A stretch of DNA of 64,000 nucleotides from contig CM035355.1 in assembly GCA_020137815.1 (NCBI GenBank), forward strand, positions 248,001-312,000. Reading direction: 5' to 3'. The notes beneath the pieces are model-generated. The model was not told where the DNA came from and did no database searches. It was given only the letters and a program-made list of their open reading frames with translations. Of this stretch, positions 33,695 to 64,000 are shown in pieces. The stretch is from Hormiphora californensis. Its lineage: Eukaryota > Ctenophora > Tentaculata > Cydippida > Pleurobrachiidae. Made by a program: the position numbers and the translations under genes. Numbering within the stretch: position 1 is the first letter of the stretch; the number at the start of each line of letters is the position of its first letter.

Positions 33695-34594
33695 CGGGGG
33701 GGGGGGGTTCAGGATTAAGTGGTCGGACGTATATGCCTAAAAATTGCTTAAATGGTCAAAATCCAAAAAAAGTTATGGCGAAAATGGTGAAAAATTAGAG
33801 AAAATGTGGGGATCTGAACTACTTCAGATCACAGATTGAGAGAGGGGTGAGGGGAGTATTCATTATGGCGTTAGGGGAGTGAATAGAGGGTGAGATGGAG
33901 TAAATAGGGGCGATATGATTCAATAGGGGCCGAGGGGAGTAAGATGGCCCAGTGGGGGATAAGAGGGGTGAGGACTGAGAGGAGTCAACAGGGGGAAGGG
34001 GGCGTGGAGTATGATCTCGCGACTGGAGGTGCCGCGCGAAGCGGCGCCCTAGGGAGCAAAGTAGGCATGCGCCAGGGATCGGGATTGAGAGGAGTCAATA
34101 GGGTGTGAGAGTTTTTTGTTCTTTTGCCTGGGCTCTCTAGTATGCCTAAAAATTGCTTAAATGGTCAAAATCCAAAAGGACCCCCCCCCCCCCCCCCACC
34201 CCCTAAAATTGACCACTTAATCAGTTTCTTTTAGTAGTCAAACCCCAAATAGACCCCTAAACCCCCAAAATTTACTGAAAACTAGCTTTTTTGCCCAAAA
34301 ATTGCAAAATTTAGGCTGTTTCCTGGGAACAAAACCAGAAAATTTCCAGAAAAAAAATTCGCGTGCAAGAAAATTGAAATTTGAATTTTGAAAATTGAAA
34401 ATTTTTCAGGTCCACCTCGAAGAATCTCAATTTTACCGAAAATTGACGAAAATTGGCCGAAAATTGACCAAACTAGTCCAAAAAATGACCATTTAGCGAA
34501 AAACACTAAGTGGTAATTTTGAAAAAACACCCACCCCCTTAAGTGGCATATACGTCCGAACCATTTATCCTTAACCCCCCCCCCCCCCCCCCCG
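33695..34594. mobile_element. Inverted-repeat element with homopolymer G/C termini, 7-bp flank GCTGGAG
   Basis: The left end is a run of G then ttcaggattaagtggtcgga. The right end is the complement, ccgaaccatttatccttaac followed by about 17 C. The heptamer gctggag lies at 33688-33694 and again at 34595-34601, consistent with a target duplication. Internally a 36-bp piece (atgcctaaaaattgcttaaa...) is repeated at 33736 and 34141, and another C run lies at about 34181-34203. AT-rich internal sequence shows no credible ORF. Confidence 0.7.
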
Positions 34595-34666
34595 GCTGGA
34601 GTACTTTAGTGCCGTACCGCCAATTGGCGTCTCAAAACAGATCGCTGATAATGATATGCCATGGCA

Positions 34667-34909
34667 GTAGTGGGAGACACTAGCGTGGTACGCGCGCCAC
34701 ACCAATTTCGTTTTGGCCCATAACTCCTGTTCCTGATGAGATAAAGACTTCAAACTGGCGCCATTCGATGGGCAATGAAATTCCCTATCCAAAGGTACGC
34801 AAACAATTTCTGTAGCTCATCAGGAACCCGAGATATGATCGATTATGATAATTGGTGTGGCACGCATTTTTTTGCGCGTACCACGCTAGTGTCTCCCGAC
34901 TCCCACTAC
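34667..34909. mobile_element. MITE-like hairpin, 243 bp, with the GATAAGATA-type core
   Basis: Ends gtagtgggagacactagcgt and its near complement, with a longer stem through cgcgccacaccaatt / aattggtgtggcacgc. The core cctgatgagataaagacttc (34733) faces ctcatcaggaac (about 34818), matching the motif in the hairpins at 1.6, 21.2 and 62.5 kb. Confidence 0.7.
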
Positions 34910-34997
34910 AGCTCGTTGGTAATTTAGGCCAATGCTCTGACTTGGTGACATAGACACCGTGCGCGACCAAGATTGAGCTCACACACAGGTGTCTGCT

Positions 34998-35546
34998 CCG
35001 CCTCAAAAAGGGTCGTTTCTTTCAAGGGATGTTGCACGCGATCCACTCGACCGATTTGCATCCGGTTTGTCGCAAAAGACTACAAATGATCCTAATATAC
35101 TGGAATATACCCGAGAAGTTTGTCTCGGAAATGGGTCAAAATTGACACTGAAGTCAAACCTATAATCTGGCTTCCGAGAGTTTCTGCACTACGCCCATGC
35201 GATTTAGAAGATATTGGGAGATATGTTGATGCAATTAGCATCAGCTATTAATGCCGGGTATTTTCCAGTACTCAAAAGAGTTCAACCTATCTTCTGATAC
35301 CCTCAGATTCATTCTACACCGTCTGGGAGTGGTGCAAAAAGGCTCGGAAGCCAGATTATAGATTTGACTTCAGTGTCAATTTTGACCCACTTCCTGTTGA
35401 CAGACAAACTTCTCGGGTATTTTCCAGTAAACTTAACTAGGACCAATTTGTAGTCTTTTGCGACAAACCGGATGCAAATCGGTCCAGTGGATCACGTGCA
35501 ATTTGGCTTGAAAGACACGACCCTTTTTTAGGGCGGGATCAAGTCC
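34998..35546. mobile_element. Inverted-repeat element, 0.55 kb
   Basis: Arms of about 190 bp: left contains gggtcgtttctttcaaggga and ggtttgtcgcaaaagactac, right the complements with scattered differences. Inner ends are ctggcttccgag / ctcggaagccag. The spacer (about 35185-35335) has no ORF. Positions 35547-36275 show only unassigned sequence. Confidence 0.7.
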
Positions 35547-36283
35547 ATCTCAATTCTCAAGGCTGTCTCAAGCACGTTTCAAGCCCGTCTCGGGCTGTCT
35601 GGCGCCGCGACCCATGGCCATCTGAGCGCACTTTGAGAATCAAATGGGGTATGGCGCCGCCATACAGGTCTCGGGGGGAAAACTCCGTCTTGACGACAGT
35701 GGAACAACTTCAGCTAATCCGAAATTGCCGACATGGTTAGATCTCCGACGCGATTTATTTTCCAAATCGGACCTGAGCGAACATGACCTTTAATTTAAGT
35801 GAGTCACATTGAGCCGGTCATAACTGTCGTTTTAACAAAAAGAAACAAGTTGTATCAGTTTAATTTGGTAAGAATCTCAAAAGAAAACCTCCAACGGTCA
35901 ATTATCAAATTAACGGGGATCACTTGTCTAGTTTGCATCAGACCGGCTCGTTGATTCATGCTCAGAACGGCACCACAATGAGGGTCTGGTGCAAACTAGA
36001 CACATTTCACAATTCTGTCTTGAATCATCCAGTTATTATTCTCACAGTCACTCATTTCTCCTTTCTGACGGTACACAGAGATCCGACTCCAGAGGTCTGT
36101 GTCTTCAATCAAATTCTAACCGCAAAGTACAAACGGCTCTCATCTGTATCGATTCAAACTCACAATTGTGTGTTAAAAAACCCAAACGCCACACAAAACC
36201 TTTCTGTCTCTGATTCATCCGTAATCTCCTGATGTTTATTATGTCCGGGAAAATAATCATTACGTCTCAAAAAGTCACAGTTC

Positions 36284-37614
36284 GGCAGGTGCACAGTTGC
36301 TCGACAGTCTATTTCTGGCTGCTATTTCTGGCTGCTATTTCTGGCTGCAATTTCTGGCTGCTAGACCTATTTCTGGCTGCAAGCAGCCAGAAATAGATTT
36401 AGCAGCCAGAAATAGGGTTTCTCTCACGTGATCTCTCTATCTCTGTATGGGATACGAGAGACGAATCGGTGAAGTGATTCGGTATCTGCAACTAATTGGG
36501 TATGGGATACGGGAGACGAATCGGTGAAATGATTCGGTATCTGCAACTAATTGGGTATGGGATACCGGATACGAGAGGAACCTCTTTTGTTTTACCGGTC
36601 CTCTAGCTCCAAACTTGAAATTCAAGACATCGAATATGTGTTATCACACCCATTGCGTCAAATCACCGATAAACTGATCTCATATCACGCTGTGTAACAT
36701 TTCGGGATAGGATAACCGATAAACAGATCTCTTATCGTGTAACTTTTCATGCCTCGTGTCACAAACAAGGTGGATGGGACCCATTATGACAATCCAAATT
36801 TTTGACGTCAATGCATCGCAATCAATTATGCCTCTGTTACGAAGCCGCCACCGGACAGCTCCTATACCTTCTCTCCCACGAAACGACAAAACCACGAACA
36901 CTCCTTGGTCGGGGACAACATCGAGGAGGAGGCTCGACACTTGCTCCCTCTGTATGGAGGGAAGACACCAGCTTCAGGCCTGCCCTCTGAACAGGCCCAC
37001 ATCTCCGCTCCGGAGCCTGTGGCGTTCCAACCTGTGTGCCTGCCGGGAGGTATCGAGGACCGTAAACCTGGATCCGAATACGCACATCGAGAGGACCATA
37101 GTGGACCAGTTCCTATGCGACCACCATCTTCCTCGCCAACACGTCCAGCAGCAGCGCCCGACTGAGGACTACACCATACTCGATCTGCAACTAATTTGGC
37201 AGGTCCCGTACTCCCGTATCCCATACCCAATTAGTTGCAGATACCGAATCATTTCACCGATTCGTCTCCCGTATCCCATACCAAATTAGTTGCAGATACC
37301 GAATCATTTCACCGATTCGTCTCCCGTATCCCATACCCAATTAGTTGCAGATACCGAATTACTTCACCGATTCACCCATACAGAGATAAAGAGATCACGT
37401 GAGAGAAACCCTATTTCTGGCTGCTAAAATCTATTTCTGGCTGCTAAAATCTATTTCTGGCTGCTAGACCTATTTCTGGGTGCTTGCAGCCAGAAATAGG
37501 TCTAGCAGCCAGAAATAGGTCTAGCAGCCAGAAATAGCAGCCAGAAATAGCAGCCAGAAATAGCAGCCAGAAATAGCAGCCAGAAATAGACTGTCGAGCA
37601 ACTGTGCACCTGCC
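36284..37614. mobile_element. Foldback element FB3, 1.33 kb, 8-bp target duplication CACAGTTC, captured zinc-knuckle ORF
   Basis: Ends ggcaggtgcacagttgctcg and its complement, flanked by cacagttc at 36276-36283 and 37615-37622. Arms carry a 13-bp tandem unit (ctatttctggctg; about 36309-36410 and 37408-37590) and a second repeat (gaatcggtgaagtgattcgg with atgggatacg), in mirror order. The spacer (about 36600-37190) is open on the plus strand from 36756 to 37289 and encodes C-x2-C-x4-H-x4-C at 36942-36983 (CSLCMEGRHQLQACP), the spacing of retroviral-type gag zinc knuckles. No transposase. An 8-bp duplication suits hAT- or P-type transposases (family knowledge, not shown here). Confidence 0.85.
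36756..37289 (+). pseudogene. Retroelement gag-like fragment inside FB3 (CCHC zinc knuckle)
   Basis: This 177-codon open frame is coding-like only in the middle. Around residues 63-76 it has CSLCMEGRHQLQAC, a full CX2CX4HX4C zinc knuckle, followed by CPLNRPTSPLRSLWRSNLC, which resembles the knuckle region of BEL/Pao-type Gag proteins. The start of the frame and its last 40 residues lie in the FB3 arms and are not protein-like. I infer that FB3 picked up a piece of a retroelement. No protease, reverse transcriptase or LTR is present. Confidence 0.35.
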
Positions 37615-37832
37615 CACAGTTCTCCAGTTCCACTCACACCATATACCGTGACAGGGTCTATTAAGTCGTATACATAATGATTGTTCTACAATTTGAGTAA
37701 CAGTGCCGGTATCAATTAATAAATCATTTCTCAATCTCTCGGGGTAAATAAAAAGCTAAAAACGCCACACTATCATCAATATATGGTGGCTATATATTAT
37801 TCTGTCTCACTCAAACACAAATATTGTTCAGT

Positions 37833-37835
<3 letters not shown>

Positions 37836-37893
<58 letters not shown>

Positions 37894-37904
37894 TCTCTCT
37901 CTCG
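37836..37904. repeat. (CT)n microsatellite
   Basis: An almost pure CT run of about 68 bases between FB3 and the 3' end of the PDE4 gene. Confidence 0.9.
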
Positions 37905-38028
37905 CCCGCGGACTCAATCTCAGTGTTCTTTGATCGCACTGTTTTTCTGTTTCAGTCACCCCCTGGGCTAGAAAACTACCAGTATATTTGACGCTGAATC
38001 TTGAATTTCATAGTTCCCCTACCGCAGC

Positions 38029-59840
<21,812 letters not shown>

Positions 59841-59844
59841 AACG

Positions 59845-61760
59845 TGTGTAGGACGCGGACGAAGTCGGGATGTCGGGATTCTCGCCACGGTTCAAACTAA
59901 AACTTTCGGGGAACTTCAAGATAGGAAACAAATTGTGTGTTCTGATAAGAAAATAAATCAACTTATGATGTCATAGGTTATATATTGTCCGATCTGATGA
60001 CGTGTTTAAGGTGTGTGTGATGACGTAGTAACTAGGCGGCCAGCAGGTATAATACGATGATCGAAACAAGTGGTTCTTCTTCTCGCTGCAGCGAGTTAAT
60101 GATTTATATATATAATGAGAAATAAACAAAACTGATTACTTTTGTATTACTCAATATACTGAAACTATGGATCGTCTAAGGGAGTGTCTGTATGGTGAGT
60201 AGATTGTGCAAAAGGGTGGAGAAAGCTGCAGAAGGTATCGATCATTCTAACAGCTGAAATTACTGGTCAAAGAAATCAATATACTGTTTTAAAGGTAAGA
60301 TTGGAGTGCAGAGTTTTCCTAGCTGGAGTTGTTGACGGTTCAGGACCCCCGGTTACACAAAAAAACTGGGGTACCTAGTACATCAGCTGTAAGAGTGTAA
60401 GCACCATTACAATAGGGCCAGCAATGAATGCATTAAGTAGTAGCACGCCATTCGACACGTATAACGCGGGGTGCTGTTGTATGGTCTGATTTTCAGGAAC
60501 TATGGTATTAGGCATTCAGTGAAAATCTTATAATAGCAAACAATTGGTTTGTGCGTTTAAAAAAAGGTAGAATATCTAAAAAGGAAAGTCCCGAAACTTA
60601 TATAACGGCAAAAGTGGTACGTGTGCTCTATACTTCCGAGGTATTAGTACTTGCCCAGAGCGGAACTGGCTGAATGAAGCCACACAAAACATTCTAAACT
60701 TTCCGAGCAATTGGAAATATATGTATGGTTTATGCAGGGGGTATGAGGGGCAGAAAAATGTCGTGTTTTCAATTTGGCACGTGATGTACGTGTGTATGTA
60801 CGTGGTGGTACTACTACATAGTACTACTAGTAGAAGTAACTCCATTCTACTATAAGAATGGACGATTTAACTTTCGAGTTGCAGGATATTCTTTAGAAAG
60901 ATGCTGTGGGAGCTTGAGGTTAATCAAGTGCTAGTCAGTCGGGATTAAATTAAACCACCTTGCATCTCACAAGATGTTTAATCTACGAATTGGACAAAAC
61001 ATAGTTCTAGCCTCATTTATCTCCCAGAAAATAAATTAATACAACTAAGATTGTCGACGTGATCGCCAGGAGAGTTTGACACGTTATGATCTGTACCATT
61101 TCTTTGTAGGAGTAATTTGTTGTCCCATAAAATGACGTCAATATGATCAGCTAGTGATTGCACCAGCTCATTGGTGTACAGTGCTACTCAACATGTCGTT
61201 GATCCCCGCCCTGATCGCAACAATCATCATATCATGATGGTTATAATAATTGATAACATGATGTCATAAGGCTACTAATTTCCTTCCTTGTCGTTCCAAG
61301 GCTGATCCAATAGAAAGGGACAAGTCATGACCGTCGTCAGATAATAAAAGATCAAGTCAACTATGTGCAAGAATAGACAAGCGAGGCCTTTATTGAAGGG
61401 ATACTATAAAGTAATATTAACATTTTTATGTTCTATAAAGTAGCTCAGCGTGTCACGCTGTCGATCAGACTGCCCACAAAGCTGTCACTGACCCTTCAAA
61501 TCCCTTCTGGGTAGGCTAGCATAATACTAGATGTAAAGGCAGGCTAGCATACTAGATGTAGTCGAGGTAGGCTAGCATAATATAGATGTAAAGGCGGCGT
61601 CTGTCCAAAGAAGATAACCTCTAACTATCCTGTACCACTTGCATAATTCATGAACCTTATTTGCGGGGCACACAAAGAATACACACAGAAGTAATACTGG
61701 GATCTTGCAGTCTGTGTTGCTAGTGCCACATCTCTCAAACTCCCACTCGAAAATCAAACA
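59845..61760. other. Far 5' region of PDE4, no gene recognised
   Basis: Unique DNA without credible exons. A roughly 35-bp block (aggctagcataatactagatgtaaaggc) occurs about three times in tandem at 61511-61595. Confidence 0.5.
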
Positions 61761-61766
61761 ACTTAC

Positions 61767-61931
61767 GTGTTTGTTAGACGATGACCAGAGTGGTTGGAAG
61801 GGTTGAGGGGGTCAGGTGCTGAGGGGGCACTGTTGAAAACGTCATCAGGGGTCGCCTGACCGGGTGCACCGACAACGTAGATTTGGGGCCGATACTTGGG
61901 CATGTTACAGCTGTACAGTTGCCTTGATCTT
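61767..61931 (-). CDS. PDE4: Candidate 5' exon of a further PDE4 isoform
   Basis: An open segment (CNMPKYRPQIYVVGAPGQ ... NPSNHSGHRLTNT) ends at a GTAAGT donor in phase 2, again matching exon 51632. A possible acceptor (ttggcag at 61932) is in the phase needed to join a first exon at 63637-63573. Support is by phase and splice sites only; no recognised domain. Confidence 0.35.
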
Positions 61932-62225
61932 CTGCCAACTTTATTAGAGAGAGAAAGCGGGTCAATTTGGATAGTTAAACTATAACTGAAATGGCAGAAA
62001 CAGATCAATAGTAGTAATGGCAACAGAAATAAATGGGACACGTAGATGGCCCATGTTTCGATACTAATTGTTCATTGGAATGTGCCAACAACTATAGACT
62101 CTGTACACTGCAGAATAATTAACTCTAATTTAGAAGCTGATATCAACTGAGAAAATAGCATTTTCTCAATGGAACAATTCCAATGACGACAGACATGGGA
62201 GTTGCAACATTACAGACCATTCTAT

Positions 62226-62262
62226 CTCTCTCTCTCTCTCTCTCTCTCCCTCTCTCCCTCTG
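62226..62262. repeat. Short (CT)n microsatellite
   Basis: About 35 bases of CT with two ccctct steps. Confidence 0.85.
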
Positions 62263-62471
62263 TAAGCAGATGTTTGGCATCATGAAACACTGGGCGAGGG
62301 GTGGACTGAGGACTTATAAAGGGCACTGGGCGAGACTTCCCCACCCACACATGGATGAAGATATGTAAACACGACCAACTCTTTATATATGACACATGGG
62401 TGTGATGAGGTGTGATTCTAAACAATGAGGGCTATTAGAAGATTTAGATAAAAGATACAAGTTTGTTGTTC

Positions 62472-62696
62472 TAAAGTCGGATTTTTTGAAACTGTCACCC
62501 CCTGAAATAACAAAATTTGCCATATCTCCGGTTCCTGATAAGATAGAGACTTGAAATTTGGAGGTTCGGAAGAACTTAGCAAGATCTTCGTAACCTCCAA
62601 ATTTCAAGTCTCTATCTCGTCAGGAACCGGTGTTATGGTCATTTACGAAGTTTGAAAGTACCCAGGGGGGTGACAGTTTCAAAAAATCCGACTTTA
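62472..62696. mobile_element. MITE-like hairpin, 225 bp, with paired GATAAGATAGAGACTT cores
   Basis: Ends taaagtcggattttttgaaa and its complement, with gtgacagtttc/gaaactgtcac inside. The centre holds ggttcctgataagatagaga (about 62529) and its inverted copy ctctatctcgtcaggaacc (about 62606-62628). TA at both tips may be the target duplication. Confidence 0.75.
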
Positions 62697-62998
62697 CTTC
62701 TTGTCGAACATCTCCCAGTAGTGCCAATCTAACCTCTTATGGTTCAATATATGAATAACATTGGTATAGTGATCACTGATTGGTCTACCCCCCTCTATAT
62801 CTCTAGCTGGAACTTAGTACGTTACTGGATGACAGCTGTACACAGCTGTTAGTTGGCTGAAGTCCAATGAGCAGGACCAAATAACAAAGCTGAAGAAAAT
62901 GAAGGAAACTAAAACATTTGAGAAAAAAACGACGGGGATCTGTCAAACATCATACGTTGAGTAGTGTAATTTCTACCTCCTCTTCATAGCTATAGAGT

Positions 62999-63088
62999 AT
63001 AGACTCTCCCCATTAGCTATACTACATCACACTGTATCGGTATCCAGTGTGATGACGTGATGTAGTATAGCCAATGGGGAGAGTCTAT
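62999..63088. mobile_element. 90-bp near-perfect hairpin
   Basis: atagactctccccattagct (62999) pairs with agccaatggggagagtctat (ending 63088), continuing through atactacatcac and cacactg/cagtgtg. The size and perfection suggest a recent miniature element or a folding RNA; nothing else supports a gene. Confidence 0.6.
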
Positions 63089-63572
63089 GTTTTGACACTT
63101 CGTTATATCCCCGATATCAGTACGTTTTCTCTATTGATGAAACTATGAACTATAGATAGCGAGGTATTATTAGACATTATATTATATATCTCTGTCAGGG
63201 ACCTTGGACAGATTTAACGAATCGCAACATAAAGCTAAGGCAAGGAATTATTAAAGGGGCGGTGGCATGGTTTCAAAAACAGATGCCCACAAAATCTAAC
63301 CTCGACACCATTACATTGCGTTTAGAATGTGGTTATGTCAAATGCACCAATCAGTCATAACTAAACATCTGTCTCTCTGACCCCCCTCTCTCTGTCTCTC
63401 TCTCTCTCTACTCTCTGGCGACCCAGCTGATGACAAATACCGCAGTTTATTTAGACCTTGTGCATTTTTTCTCCATTCCTTCTTTCATCCCAGCAAGCAA
63501 CGTGTTCTCTCCCTCTCCCCTCTCTCCCCCACCCTCTCTCCAACTCACTCTCCCCAACTCGCTCTAAATTAC

Positions 63573-63637
63573 CTGACAAGGGTGCTGCTAAACCAGGATG
63601 CCTTCGTGTCCTTCAGCTTGATCGATGTTCGTGACAT
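63573..63637 (-). CDS. PDE4: Candidate first exon of a further PDE4 isoform
   Basis: ATG at 63637 encodes MSRTSIKLKDTKASWFSST and runs to a GTAATT donor in phase 2, compatible with exon 61931-61767. Weak support: a short frame, with only phase agreement to back it. Confidence 0.25.
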
Positions 63638-63902
63638 TGACGTTGATGAGTAAACTGTAAACCAATAAAATCAATCACCACTGCTGCTTTAGAATATCCG
63701 ATTGATTGCGGAGGCAGAAAGAGGAGCTCGTCGGTTGTTTGCGGAGGTAATAAGAGGAGCTCGTTTTTGTGATGCAGTGAAGCTCAAACAGTTGACACTA
63801 GAAAGGAGGCAAGTGCTCTTATTCCAAGGCAAAGTCCATTAATGTACACAGCTGCACCGGGCCAGAGAGTATAGTAAAGTTACACTTAGGAAGATGGTGC
63901 AG

Positions 63903-63910
63903 AAAAAGAA

Positions 63911-63992
<82 letters not shown>
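63903..63992. repeat. (GA)n microsatellite at the window edge
   Basis: About 90 bases of nearly pure GA ending the window. Confidence 0.95.
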
Positions 63993-63995
<3 letters not shown>

Positions 63996-64000
63996 AAGGG

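Overview
This window is nuclear DNA from an animal or a close relative. Genes are split by many short GT-AG introns and are set in sequence crowded with (GA)n/(CT)n microsatellites and inverted-repeat elements. The gene set (a PDE4-type phosphodiesterase with UCR1/UCR2, an AGFG-type Arf-GAP, a DNAL4 dynein light chain, and a sucrase/maltase-like type II membrane GH31 protein with a trefoil) points to a metazoan. The compact genes and the kind of retroelement remnant present make a sponge or other non-bilaterian marine invertebrate my best guess, held loosely.

Layout. 1-7.1 kb is gene-free and repeat-dense: a 16-bp minisatellite, several inverted-repeat elements, telomere-like CCCTAA tracts, decayed LINE-like ORF1 and reverse-transcriptase ends, and a 1.4-kb foldback element. 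7.1-11.1 kb holds microsatellites and nothing I can call. 11.1-18.0 kb (+) is a 17-exon gene for a 978-residue membrane-anchored GH31 protein in which the catalytic residues appear to be gone. A small membrane-protein gene lies antisense inside its largest intron. 18.3-19.7 kb is a TA-flanked inverted-repeat element. 20.35-20.90 kb (+) is DNAL4. 21.96-32.42 kb (+) is an AGFG1/2-like gene (10 exons, 501 aa); its 6.4-kb second intron contains a 4.0-kb, nearly perfect palindromic foldback element with a 5-bp target duplication. 32.5-37.6 kb is a cluster of five inverted-repeat elements, the last with an 8-bp target duplication and a captured zinc-knuckle coding fragment. 38.0-59.8 kb, possibly to 63.6 kb (-), is one PDE4-type gene with at least three or four alternative first exons. 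One of its introns holds an intact retroelement ORF1-like reading frame. The far right is intron and flank with more inverted repeats and microsatellites.

The host genes do not form a pathway. DNAL4 is a ciliary/dynein part, AGFG a clathrin/Arf trafficking adaptor, PDE4 a cAMP hydrolase, and GH31 a cell-surface protein. What ties the window together is the mobile DNA: three foldback elements share one architecture but have different target-duplication lengths, and a short conserved core of about 20 bp recurs in hairpins at several unlinked loci.

Exon coordinates come from reading splice sites and phases by eye. Each model closes in frame except one PDE4 exon, which carries two apparent single-base insertions. 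Family calls are from recognised sequence patterns; no searches were run.
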